Part shown: positions 1-10,870 of the stretch, one piece after another
Numbering within the stretch: the first letter of the stretch is position 1
Layout of the letters: each line of letters begins with the position of its first letter
Assembly (NCBI GenBank): GCA_033239125.1
Contig: BSWB01000001.1
Span: 61,113,416 to 61,177,415, forward strand
Length of the DNA: 64,000 nt
DNA from: Fagopyrum homotropicum
Taxonomy: Eukaryota; Streptophyta; Magnoliopsida; Caryophyllales; Polygonaceae
Direction of reading: 5' to 3'
Notes under the pieces: generated by a model
What the model saw: only the letters and a program-made list of their open reading frames with translations
What the model was told of the DNA's origin: nothing
The model's database searches: none
Made by a program: the position numbers and the translations under genes

Positions 1-1065
1 TTGAGATTGAGGAATACTGATTAGATGCATGCTAGGTGTCAGAATGAGTTGAGGATCATGATGATGTTATGGATATCGGTTATGGCTTTAAGGTTTAGTA
101 TGTGTCCGAGTATGATGAGATGTTATGTTGAGGATATGCCTTAGGCATTTATGAATGTGTTGAGGATCTGAGGTTTAGATTTGAGATATAGGTTGGTTGT
201 GGTTAGAGAGACGAGTCTCCTAACCTTTACAGTATGTGATTGTGTGTGCCTTGCTATTGCAAGCGTTGATTACTTCCCCAAGGGGAAGCTGTAACGTGGT
301 ACAGATTACGAGTATATCAGGTTAGTCCATAGGACTTACTTAGCGTACGGTTGTGGATTATATGATTGTGATGGTTATGTGTGATCATATGATTGTGCAT
401 TTATAACCTTAAACCGGACTAGGATGACCATTTATTATAGTTAAATGGCCCAAGTGTATTATAACGGACGGTAACCACCGGTCTCCGTCTACGGGTTAGG
501 AGGAGGTGCTTGGAAGCCAGTACCACAAGGTGGGACGAGTGATGATCACCCCCTTGCAAACCCTTGTGTTAACGGGGAAAGGGACGAGGTTCTTTAGGTT
601 CCTCGTGTTACAAAAAAAGTTGAATTAGTAATGGAATAATGTAATGAAAGATAATAAATGAATGGGTGTGGCATTGCATGTATGAGATGTTGATGTGTGG
701 TTGTGCTATTACCTTCATGCTTTTCATTGTTGTAGCTAACGGTTTCATACCGTGTTGTAGATGATATGCAGGTTAGGAAGACTGCAGGGTGAGACAGATG
801 GTGTGGCCAGCCGAGGACTTCTGTACATTAGGATGCGCGGGATATGGGATCTTTTGTATCAGATGTTGTGGTTTGATGTTTTGTACTCGGCTCTGAGTTT
901 GTAAACTCTTTTGATGTATCATATACAACTTTTATGTATTTGGTTTTAATCTACATGTGCCTTGTTGTAAGATCCAGTGAACTTGTTGTCAGGCTAGGAT
1001 CAGGATCCATTGTGAGATCCTAGCCATATGTGACACTCCAAGTCCCGTGGATTTGGGGTGTTACA
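1..1065 (+). repeat. 5' LTR of element A (right-hand part only)
   Basis: The last ~105 bases match the end of the 3' LTR at 20349-20453 with roughly 13% mismatch by eye, and both end in GGGGTGTTACA. The middle resembles the LTR of element C around 25300-26218 (shared text such as the TTTAAGGTTTAGTATG stretch near 91). The start of this LTR lies outside the window. No coding region is visible in it. Confidence 0.75.
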
Positions 1066-1069
1066 AAGT

Positions 1070-1081
1070 TGGTATCACATC
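1070..1081 (+). promoter_or_regulatory. Primer-binding site of element A (degenerate initiator tRNA-Met type)
   Basis: TGGTATCACATC begins five bases after the LTR end. It resembles the usual plant retrotransposon primer site complementary to initiator tRNA-Met (TGGTATCAGAGC) with three differences, consistent with an old copy. Confidence 0.6.
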
Positions 1082-1240
1082 CTTAGGTTGACAACAATGG
1101 CACTTGCTATCTACAATAAAGGTAGAGTTGATAAATAAACAGAACCCACTTGGGTCTGACTTTTCAAAGGTTTGGTTTTAAGCGAGTACAAATTTTTTGG
1201 GATAGTGTGTACAGAAGTCGTTACCCATTTGAGGATCTCG

Positions 1241-1311
1241 ACAGTATATATATATATATATAGATAGATAGATATCTCTTATGTGTTGATGTGTATGCAT
1301 TTAATCTTAAG

Positions 1312-1371
<60 letters not shown>
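1241..1371. repeat. Two TA microsatellite runs in the 5' untranslated region of element A
   Basis: A short (TA)n run with GATA units at 1241-1275 and a longer, nearly pure (TA)n run at about 1314-1371 lie between the primer-binding site and the gag start. Confidence 0.9.
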
Positions 1372-1373
<2 letters not shown>

Positions 1374-1416
1374 GGCCTATATAGAGTCTTATAAGTTAGG
1401 TGTGCATACCTCGCAG

Positions 1417-2430
1417 ATGGCTCGGACTAGAGCTACTACTAGGCAGAGGTAGAGGTAGACAACCTCTTCCTCCAAGAGGGATGAGACAGGGACCAGCTCC
1501 CGCTGCAGATCCACCAGTGGTGGAGGAGGCTCATGAGGAGGTTGCTGAGAGTTTTGTTCCAGCAACGAGGAGCGATGGATCCAGGAGACAGCAGTCACAT
1601 AGGGCCCAGTCAGATGGCTCAGATCGTGTTTCTATGGGAGGACCTGAGTTCAGAGAGTATCTCAAGCAGTTTGAGGAAGCCATTAGAGCAGGCCGACGAG
1701 CCCCAGATCTACCAGGGAAGGAGGGATTATCTGAGGAATCCCATGGAGCTACTCAGGTGCCAGCTATGCCGGCACGTGCTGCTGAGGTTGCTCGAGCTGT
1801 AGAGGAGATCCGAGAGCCTCGACCAGATACCTGGTTGAAGGCATTTCATCAGGAGGGAGTTCCACACTTCTCAGGAGAGATTGGCTTAGAGACTGAGGTG
1901 TGAATTGGGCACGTAGACTCAGCCTTAGAGTCTATTAGATGCCCCGAGGACAGACGGATAGAGCTAGTATAGTCTCTATTCCGTGACCTGGTACATCAGT
2001 GGTGGAGGAAAGTTAGAGCTCGAGTTACCAGCTAAGAGCAGATGAGGACTTTGCTGAGGGAGCAGTTCTGCCCTGCCTCACTGAGCAGGGAGAAGCTACA
2101 GGATTTTGTGGAAGCGGGCTTTGAGGATGTACCCATTACATATGCTATTCACCGCTTCCGGACCGAGTTGGCTTTGCTGGGTCCGGTTGCACCATCTGAG
2201 GACAAGAATGTGTATCTGTTCTCCCGTCGTCTGAGGGAGAGTACACGCTCATATATGGCGGGATTTCATTGTGACTCATTGGCAGACTACCAAGATCGGG
2301 CCTTGGCCTATGAGAGAGAGAGAGCTAGTCAGAGGAGGACTTCTCAGACCGGACGGTCTGAGAAGAGACAGCGTACAACACCGACTGGTGTAGGAGCATC
2401 TGGATACGGGCGAGGTCAGACTCAAGGCCG
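1417..2430 (+). pseudogene. Element A gag, amino-terminal part, broken
   Basis: The natural start is probably the ATG at 1417 (MARTRATTR...). A one-base shift around 1440 moves the reading into the frame that then runs to 2430. That frame carries in-frame stops at 1901 (TGA), about 1966 (TAG) and about 2033. The peptide text (HQWWRKVRARVTS, then LLREQFCP, and FVEAGFEDVPITYAIHRFRTELALLGP) is typical retrotransposon Gag. Gag forms the particle that packages element RNA. The frame is cut at 2430/2431 by insertion of element D and resumes at 15537. Confidence 0.8.
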
Positions 2431-2431
2431 T

Positions 2432-4064
2432 TGTTCGCTCAAAAAGGTGTGTGTGTCAAAGTCTTAAATTTATATCTAGAACTCAAATCAAAGCGAACCC
2501 GCAGTGTACGGATCAGCTGTAGTAAGGTAAGAATTCCAGAGTCGAACTCAGGGATTTGGTGAGAATAATTCCGATTTCAATTATCTAGCAAAAAGTGTGA
2601 AAAGCTTTTGTGATCAAATAAGAGTGAAATGATTCCAAGGATTCAAGTATCCGATTTCAGCTTTCGATTCAAGACACTTCTATAGATATAGAACAGAGTT
2701 TATATTGCCAAGATTAATTGTTCAAAGGTAGGATTCGTACGGTGAAGTTCCGAAACCTATATGACTAATCTAAAGGTTCTCTCTATAAGGGTTGTTGAGG
2801 CTGCAATATAGAAAGATCTAGAGACAAGAATTATGTTCAAACTAACTATCTAAAACTCCAGGATATGACTCTCCAAAGTAAAGAATAGCAAGCACAATTA
2901 AAATCTTAATAAAGGATGTTGAGTCTCTTTATTACCCAAATCTTGAAATCTTAATCTATTAAATGTAGAATCAGGTTTGAAGTGTCTTCATACATTCAAT
3001 TAGAGGGTAAAAAGGTTAATCAAGATTGGGATTTAGGCAAGGATTAGTTTTGGTTAAAGATTGATTCAATTAAGGTTCGTCAGAGGAATAAATCGGGTTG
3101 TTCATAAGAAAATCGGCCGATTTACTCAAGAACAGTCCGATTTTCCTGTTGTCGCAAAACTAAAATCTAAACTCTCAGGGTCCTAATGTTTGAATGAGTT
3201 CAGTCTATCATCATCTAAGCCTTAATCATCAACTATTCTCCCCAGAATCACAAAGGTTTTAGCCAACCATTTTCAAAATCGAATCAAATTAAATATTGAG
3301 AGAAATATCACAAAGAAACCGAATCTTGAATAAAAATTCCAATAACCTTCAAATCTGTAAACGATTGTCAAAACAAATCGATGTATCTCTTAAGTAACTC
3401 AAATTCGTGCTCAAAAACAGTAAGCACTTCAATGGAAAAAGAAATCTCACAACTAGAATCAAGATTAACTTCCCGGCAAAGAGTCCTTCAATCTTCCTCC
3501 AAGAATCTTCAATCTCTCTCAAACGTGTAAAGATTTCCCGCTGCGGCCTCCTTGTTTTCGTTCGTAGGGTTCTCCTTTATAGTTTCTTGCAAATGGGTTG
3601 TTTGGCAAAACTCTCTTCTAGCCCAAAAGAATTGGGCTTTGTGTCGTCTTTTCATTTGGCCGAAAAACAGAATAAATCGACCCAGGCGATTTATGCACAA
3701 AATCGTTCGAATTCTTGAGGGGAAAATCGTCCGATTTATGTACATATTGGCACGATTTTCTTCAACAGAAAGTGCTCTACTCTTGGCTCGTTTCTATGCT
3801 TCTCCTTTGCAATTCCTTAACTCTTTATGAACCCTTTAAGACTCCTTTAGCTTCCTTAACATCCTTAGATGCTCCTTGCTCCGCTTTTTGCTTCCAATTC
3901 CACTCCATTTACCTATAATTCATCAAAAGCTCGTGTAGACCTCTATTTCCGACAAAGGATTGAATAGAACATAAAAGGCACACAAAATCTCTCTAAATGC
4001 AAGGCAAACTGAGACAATCTTCTATAATATGCATGAATATGATGATACATAATTCATGTCATCA
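2432..4064 (-). repeat. 3' LTR of element D (left copy)
   Basis: It begins TGTTCGCTC and ends CATGTCATCA on the plus strand, the same length as the right copy. It contains an AATCGGCCGATT palindrome at 3111-3122 and related TCG-GATTT motifs at 3665-3757. The short ORFs seen in it are repeated in the other LTR and show no protein family. Confidence 0.95.
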
Positions 4065-5375
4065 AAATACCCCATACTTGCCTCTTGCTTGTCCCTAAGC
4101 AAGACTCAAATTTAGAATATAAGATGTCATGGATTATATATGTATGAAAACTCAAAAACTCTTCCTTTGGTAGTGCTTCTTCTTATTGGATCACCCTCAC
4201 AGTGATATTTCAAGGCATAAAAAAAAGGCAAAGCATGTATCAATGATAACTATAAGATGAACTAACTTCCTTTTCTTTCTTGAAAACACAAATAAAGGAC
4301 ATGATAAAGGTGTAGAGGTAATTGAAGTCAAACAAATCTAAGACATTAAGTCTTAAACACATGCATAAAAGTCTCAAGGTCTTCTAATCAAGGAAAAGGT
4401 TCAAGAAACGTATTAAGGGAAGGAATTCCTTTTGGCAATTGTGGTGCTAATCCGGGAAAGAGGAACACATAATACCTTCAAGATTTTTCTTCACCGCACA
4501 TGCTTTGCATGTAGAAAGCTTTGCTTTCAATATACTTTACTTTTTGAGAGTATGGACAGCGGTGCACAAAAACCGAAGCCTAGGAGATTGGCGTTTCTCA
4601 ATTTCGAGATGCCTCAAACCCTTGATGCACATACCATATCCCGTTAGGACTTGTCGTTTAATCGGACTTTGGCAAGACACAAACACCCGGCTATGTGAAT
4701 GGTGCCGATTTACTCATCCTCATGTTCAACGTCCCCAAACTTATGAATTTCTGCACTTTCTTTTAATACATTTTCCTTGGCCCTCCCACATCAAACATGC
4801 CTTTTTCTATCACTTGTCCTAATTCCTGGATGGTAAAAGGAGGGTTACATATTTCATTGAGGGGTTAGCATGATCAAGATATGAGAAAAGAAAAGAAGTG
4901 AATTGCCTTAGTCATCCTTATATGATGTAAAAGAACTTGCAATATAGCTTCGACTATTATTTCATTCTCTTATCAAAACAACTAAATCATATAACTTATT
5001 CATGCGTTCAAGTAACAAAAGCAAACTCATTCATGCTATGATTAACATCTCAACACAACTAAGCATCTTTTTGCCTATCCATATACACAATTCTCATCAT
5101 AGAGGTCATTTCCATCATAAGAAGCACAAAAATTTTTGAAAATTCATAGGATTTGAAAAAGATCATGCAAATGCAAGTGTCATAATGGAAAGCAAGTAGT
5201 GCAGGAGTTATTACAAGCCAAGTCATCAAGAGTAGTGCAAATGTCATAAAGTGCTAAGATGAAACATAAGGTATTGTAAGTACCCCCACCCCATACTTGA
5301 CATCCACATTGTCCCCAATGTGAAAATCAAGCATAAGAAGGAGAAAAATACTTACAATGTAAAAGAAGTGGAAGC
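4065..5375 (-). other. Element D 3' untranslated region with two polypurine-like tracts
   Basis: There is no coding region here. Next to the LTR, 4065-4080 reads on the minus strand as a G-rich tract (TATGGGGTATTTT) that would serve as the plus-strand primer. A second, stronger purine tract lies at about 5279-5298 (minus strand TATGGGGTGGGGGTACTT), just after the end of the extra ORF. Beside it is a small inverted repeat (CACATTG, four-base loop, CAATGTG) at about 5307-5324. Both tracts share the phrase CAAGTATGGGGT. Confidence 0.55.
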
Positions 5376-6863
5376 TCAATCCTCTGTCGGCGGTGGAGGT
5401 GGTGGATAGGGATACATCGGTGCGCTAGGATCATAGAAGTGGCCGAACTGGTGGAAGTATAAGTCTCTCATCTGGCCATCATAGGATGAATGCCTAGCGT
5501 CCGTCTCCTCCCTGTAGTTCCTGAACTGAGTGGTCAGAGTCTCGTAGTCGGTGTGGAGAGCATGATAGTCGGTGCTGAGGCTCTGGAAGCTAGAGACTAG
5601 CTCCCTAAAGTGACGGGGAGGGCGGCGTCCTCGTCCATGTCCTGGAGCTCGTGCAAATGAGCGGCGAGGTGGCTGCATGTCATCCTCCGTCTCCTCATCG
5701 CCTCTACTAGTCCGGCTAGGTCCTGCACCATGAGTGTCGGTGTCCATAGCATCCGTAGCATGTCCGCTATGAGTGTCACTCTCGAACTCGAGCATGGTCC
5801 CCTGTCCTACATCCTCATCCTCCTCCTCAAAGTCACCTGCATCATCATCATCATAGTAAGTAGGAGGAGAGAACTCCTCAAGCATCGACTCGAACGTCTC
5901 CTTCCAGTTTCTCTTGTTCCGAATAGTGTATTCGGACTTCCATATGATCTCGGATGGCTTCTTCTTCGGATCCCTGTGCCATGGCATGGGCACATGAAGT
6001 GTTCCTCTCCCTCGAGGAATCAAGACCTGTCGAACAACCAACCGCTGGGAGCCTAATGGAAGGGCACTCTCAGCTAGAGTGCATCCGGAGAAGTCCAATC
6101 CCATCGTCTTAGCCACATGAGTGACAAGACCTCCAGCACAAATATCACCCTTAGCTTTGTTGGCTATCTTTCCTAGATAGTCCGCAAGCATGGTAGAGAT
6201 GTTGGGAATGGTGGTGGATGTCATGCAGTAGAGAATGAAAAGCTCGTCAGCCTTGAGCTTCTGTGGAGTCTCGGTCCGTGCAAATAAACTCTCGCTAAGA
6301 ATCCGATGTACTACCTTGAAGGAGAGGTTGTACATACTAGTCTCCTTGGAATTTCCGGGTCTCCATTTGTCTCCTCCGTATTCACCTACGGAAATAGCTT
6401 CCCAAAAGTCACTAGCACTTACACCTCTAGCAAATGTGCCGGCATCTGAATAAGAGAAGCCAAACAAGTCTCCAAAAGTGTCAATGGACATAGTGTGATT
6501 TTGGCTCATAAGACGGAAGGTGACCATCCTTTCCCTAGGATCATGCTCGAAGGTACTAAGGAACTCTAGGGTGATTTCGGTATAAGCATCCTCCCTAATC
6601 GTAGCAAACTGTCTCAGCCCAGCCTTGTCAAGCATCATATCAACATCCTCACGAACAAACAACGAATCTAAGTCATCTAGCACTATGTAGCAAGGAGGGG
6701 TGAATGGGCGGTCCATGATGCGTTCATAACGTTTCTTGTGCTTGGATAGGGGAGGGGGAAGCTTAGGGATGTTTTGAGACGGTGGTGGAGGTGGGGGAGG
6801 GGCTTTGGAAGAAGATCCCTTCTTCTTCCCCGTGTTTCTAGTTATCCTCTTAACAAGATCCAT
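5376..6863 (-). CDS. Element D post-integrase ORF, Athila ORF-1-like protein (495 aa)
   Basis: An uninterrupted 495-codon frame lies downstream of integrase, in the place where Athila elements carry their extra, often env-like, ORF. The amino end is lysine-rich then proline-rich (about residues 11-45). The middle (about 50-330) has the look of the Athila ORF-1 family, for example ITLEFLSTFEHDPRERMVTF and DTFGDLFGFS. It is followed by an acidic stretch (YYDDDDAGDFEEEDEDVG), an Arg-rich patch (GRGRRPPRHFRELV) and a probable coiled or helical region before a proline-rich end. I see no convincing signal peptide or membrane segment, so an envelope role is not supported here. The start is the first ATG of the frame. 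The molecular function of this family is unknown. It is striking that this frame is intact while gag-pol is broken. Confidence 0.75.
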   Translation of the reverse strand: MDLVKRITRNTGKKKGSSSKAPPPPPPPSQNIPKLPPPLSKHKKRYERIMDRPFTPPCYIVLDDLDSLFVREDVDMMLDKAGLRQFATIREDAYTEITLEFLSTFEHDPRERMVTFRLMSQNHTMSIDTFGDLFGFSYSDAGTFARGVSASDFWEAISVGEYGGDKWRPGNSKETSMYNLSFKVVHRILSESLFARTETPQKLKADELFILYCMTSTTIPNISTMLADYLGKIANKAKGDICAGGLVTHVAKTMGLDFSGCTLAESALPLGSQRLVVRQVLIPRGRGTLHVPMPWHRDPKKKPSEIIWKSEYTIRNKRNWKETFESMLEEFSPPTYYDDDDAGDFEEEDEDVGQGTMLEFESDTHSGHATDAMDTDTHGAGPSRTSRGDEETEDDMQPPRRSFARAPGHGRGRRPPRHFRELVSSFQSLSTDYHALHTDYETLTTQFRNYREETDARHSSYDGQMRDLYFHQFGHFYDPSAPMYPYPPPPPPTED

Positions 6864-7906
6864 TCTGAGTCAAAAAAATCGGCCTGTTCTTGGTAAAAAT
6901 CGTCCGATTTTTCTGGGCTAGGTCGATTTTTCTGTCGATTTCAACGATTCTCACAATTCTGTAAAGTTCTGTTCAAGCAATCACCACATACAGTCTCCTA
7001 TAATGATTCCTAAGCAGATTCCTCAATCAATTCCAGCAAACAAACACTTCCTAAGCAAACTTCAATTTCGAATTAGAAACTTAGGTTTTGGAAAGAAAAA
7101 CCTGAATTCCTTATGGAGGAATCGATTTCCGTGCTTGTTGTTGATAGATCCTTGTTCCTTGTTGAAAATGCTTCAGTTTGGAGCCAAGAATCACTCAAAA
7201 TGATTAAGGAATGAGGATTGTAGGGTGTGGGCGATTTTCGGCGTTCTTGAGAAGGGGAAATCGAGAGTGGTAGGTTGTGGAATGAGGAAGATCGAGTGTT
7301 TGAGACTTTATATAGGGTCGAGAAACTGTGAAGAAAATCGGCCGATTTATAAGGTCGATTTAATCGTCGGGGCGATTTTTCTCTGGATTCAAAGAAAATC
7401 GGACGATTTACGTTGGTAGGTCGATCTCCAGGTCGATTTTTCTTCTTGTTGTCAAAAATCGCCTTACTCTGCTTCTGAATCGGAAGATTTACTTTGGGTA
7501 ACTCGATTTTTCTCTGAACACATGGAAATCGGACGATTTAGTTTGGCAGGTCGATCTCCAGGTCGATTTTTCTTCCTGTTGTCAAAAATCGACTTGTTTT
7601 GCTCCTGAATCGGACGATTAACTTAGTGTAGCTCAATTTCCTTCCTTATTCGTCATGGATTTTGAAGATTTAACTGATTTATGCTCCCTTTCTCCATGGA
7701 TCTCCCAGGTTGAACCTAATTTCCTGCGATTAATGACACGACAAACCAAGAGTGCATCGAGGAACAAATAAAAACGAAAACAAAGAAACAAAACAACTAA
7801 CCTACTCTAACTAAGTGGTGAAAGGAGGAAAAACTATACTATCATGGGTTGCCTCCCAAGAAGCGCTTAATTTATCGTCTTTATCTAGACGGTGTATGGT
7901 TCGTGT
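6864..7906 (-). repeat. Element D spacer rich in TCGG/CGATT palindromic motifs, with a ~132-bp tandem duplication
   Basis: Between integrase and the extra ORF lies about 1 kb with many AATCGG(N)CGATT and GGTCGATTTTTCTT motifs (6880-6945 and 7331-7625). Part of it is a tandem duplication: a unit beginning at AATCGGACGATTTA near 7394 recurs near 7526 with the same internal order of motifs. No credible protein is encoded here. Confidence 0.75.
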
Positions 7907-9454
7907 TCAACGGAGGAGGATAGGAGCTATCTCCTCGACCGGAGCTTCCGGTGTGTATTTCTTCAACCGTTGGCCATTAACCTTGAAACTTCCGCTTTGT
8001 TCACCCCATACTTCAACTGCACCATGGGGAAAAACTCGTTTAATTACATAAGGTCCTGTCCAACGGGATTTAAGCTTACTTGGAAATAGACGAAGCCTTG
8101 AGTTGAATAGAAGGACTTTGTCTCCCTCCTTCAATTCCTTTGGAATGATGTGCTTATCATGCCAACGCTTTGTCCGTTCCTTATAGATCTTTGCGTTCTC
8201 ATACGCATTTAGCCGGATCTCATCTAGCTCATTGATGTCTAAGAGCCGCTTCTTTTCGGCTTCTTTCATGTCAAAATTGAGCCACTTGATAGCCCAATAG
8301 GCTTTATGCTCTAGCTCTACAGGGAGATGACAGGATTTACCATAGACAAGGTTATAGGGAGTCGTACCTATTGGTGTCTTGAAGGCCGTCCTGTACGCCC
8401 ATAGTGCATTGTCAAGCTTCATTGACCAATCTTTTCTTGTTTTAGAGACGGTTTTCTCTAAAATTCCCTTGATCTATCTATTGTATATTTCGACTTGTCC
8501 GCTGGTTTGCGGATGGTAAGGTGTAGCTATCTTGTGGGTCACCCCATACTTGGCCAATAGAGTCTCAAATCGACAGGCTGTGAAATGCGTTCTTCCGTCA
8601 CTAATGATGGTTCGGGGAGTTCCGAATCTTGGGAAGATCGTTCTATTGAAGAACTTCACCACTACCATTGCATCATTAGTAGGAGAAGCGATTGCCTCTA
8701 CCCATCTTGAGACATAGGCTACGGCAAGAAGTATATATTGGTTACCGCATGAAGATGGGAAAGGTCCCATAAAATCGATGCCCCACACATCAAAGATCTC
8801 TACTTCTTGTATGTTGTTGAGAGGCATCTCATTTCTCCTTGATATATTACCTGTCCTTTGACAAGCATCACAAGCAACAACAAACTTTTGCACATCCTTG
8901 AAAAGTGTAGGCCAATAGAAGCCGGAACAAAGTACCTTAGCACAAGTCTTGTGGGAACTGGCATGTCCGCCACATGGTAAAGAATGGCAATGGCGGATGA
9001 CGCTATCTACCTCATCTTCGGGGATACATCTCCTGTAAATGCCATCGGGACCTCTCTTGAACAGAAGAGGTTCGTTCCAATAGAATTGCCGGACGTCGCT
9101 AAAGAATTTCTTCTTTTGAGCATATGAAAGTCCGGGTGGGATCTCCTGACAAACAAGGTAATTCACAATGTCAGCGAACCATGGATCATTACCTTGTGAG
9201 ATGTGTTGAAGACACTCTTCAATCTCGTGTAGCTGCTCGTCAGGGAATGAGTCGTCTATAGGAAGTTCATCCGTCTCGCCGGTGAGTTGCGGTAGACGAC
9301 TAAGATGATCGGCAACGGAGTTCTCCAATCCTTTCTTATCACGAATCTCTAAATCGAACTCTTGTAAGAGTAAGATCCATCTTAGAAGCCTTGGCTTCGC
9401 ATCCTTCTTCGTGAATAAGTATCGAATGGCGGAGTGGTCCGTATAAACTATCAC
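7907..9454 (-). pseudogene. Element D RNase H end and integrase
   Basis: The frame at 8474-9454 begins in the RNase H tail (VYTDHSAIRYLFTKKDAKPR, ENSVADHLSRL). It continues through the integrase zinc finger (H and C residues around CGGHASSHKTCAK and ACDACQRTGN) and the catalytic core, with Asp in WGIDFMGP, Asp in IISDGRTHF and Glu in QTSGQVEI all visible. A TAG stop at 8474-8476 separates it from the carboxyl part (7907-8422), which carries the usual integrase tail (LDNALWAYRTAFKTPIG, GPYVIKRVFPHGAVEV). Integrase would join element cDNA to the chromosome. No chromodomain follows, as expected for Athila. Only the single stop breaks an otherwise complete integrase. Confidence 0.88.
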
Positions 9455-9560
9455 CTTCGCACCTACAAGATAGGAACGAAATTTCTCAAAAGCGTATACT
9501 ACGGCTAAAAGTTCCTTTTCTGTAGTTGCATAATTATATTGAGCCTCATCTAGCGTTTTG

Positions 9561-10805
9561 CTAGCATAGTAGATGGCATGAGTGCGACCATCTTTCTTCT
9601 ATCCAAGAACGGCTCCTATAGCGACGTCGCTTGCGTCGCACATGACCTCGAAAGGAAGAGTCCAATCGGGTGGTTGAATGATTGGTGCTGAAATCAAAGC
9701 TTCTTTGATCCTGCAAAAAGCATCTAAACAATCCTTTGAAAGTAGCATCCTTCATCAAAAGATTAGTCAAGGGTTTTGAAATCTTAGAAAAATCTTTTAT
9801 GAATCTCCTATAGAAGCCTACATGTCCTAAGAAACTTCTAATTCCTTTCACTGAAGAAGGGGGAGGTAACTTCTCAATGGTTTCTATTTTCGCTCTATCA
9901 ACTTCTATTCCCCTTTGTGATACTAAATGACCTAACACAATCCCTTCGGTGACCATGAAATGACACTTTTCCCAGTTTAAGACTAAGTTAGTGTCCTCAC
10001 ATCTCTTAAGAACTAGTGAAAGGTTATAGAGACAGTTATCAAAGGAGGAACCATATACCGAAAAATCGTCCATGAAGACTTTCATGATATTCTCTACATA
10101 TTCGGAGAAGATTGCCATCATACACCTTTGGAAGGTGGCTGGAGCGTTGCATAGGCCGAATGGCATCCTTCTATAAGCAAACGTACCCCATGGGCACGTA
10201 AAAGTCGTCTTCTCTTGATCATCCGGATGAATTGGGATCTGAAAGAAACCGCTATATCCATCTAGATAACAAAAGTAAGAATGTTGGGCTAACCTTTCCA
10301 ACATTTGATCGATAAAAGGAAGGGGGAAGTGGTCCTTCCTTGTGGCCACGTTCAGTTTGCGGTAGTCGATGCACATTCGCCACCCTGTAACTGTCCGTGT
10401 GGGGATAAGTTCGTTGTTCTTGTAGGCAACAACGGTAATGCCTCCTTTCTTGGGTACTACTTGTACAGGACTCACCCATTTGCTATCGGAAATAGGGAAG
10501 ATGATACCTGCATCAAGTAGCTTAAGGATTTCTTTCTTCACGACCTCTTTCATTGCCGGGTTTAACCGTCTTTGAGGTTGGCGTGAAGGTTTGTAATCCT
10601 CTTCCATTAGAATTTTGTGCATACATAGAGAAGGCTTTATTCCTACTAAATCATCAATAGTATAGCCTAATACCCTTCTATGTTGTTTCAAAACATGCAT
10701 AAGTTTCTCTAATTCAGCATCATTCAAATTTGCATTAACTATGACCGGATATGTGGAATTAGTGCCAAGAAATGCGTACCTTAAATGCGTGGGGAGTGGC
10801 TTCAA
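9561..10805 (-). pseudogene. Element D reverse transcriptase and start of RNase H
   Basis: The reverse transcriptase is well preserved: VVPKKGG, WRMCIDYRKLNVATRKDHFP, YSGFFQIPIHPDDQEKTTF, RRMPFGLCNAPATFQRCM, the catalytic FMDD box in KVFMDDFSVYG, and the thumb GHLVSQRGIEVDRAKIE. After KDATFK (about 9735) a small deletion shifts the frame, so the RNase H that follows is read in another frame. A TAG near 9603 interrupts that frame too. Gag-pol of this copy is therefore not translatable as one unit, although each catalytic core is visible. Confidence 0.88.
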
Positions 10806-10870
10806 TTCTAATGATGGGGGTACCTTAATTGATGATGAATCTTGGCCTTCGAGTTTTGTGGGAGAGGCCT

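Noticed and set aside
3407..3918. Several ORFs repeated exactly at 14879-15390
   Set aside because: They lie inside the two LTRs of element D. Duplication is due to the LTRs, and no protein family is seen.
5376..6863. Host gene on the minus strand
   Set aside because: It lies between integrase and the LTR of element D, and its core looks like the Athila ORF-1 family.
7331..7630. Possible CRISPR-like array
   Set aside because: Motifs are irregularly spaced, differ in sequence and lie in a plant retrotransposon; it is a tandem duplication.
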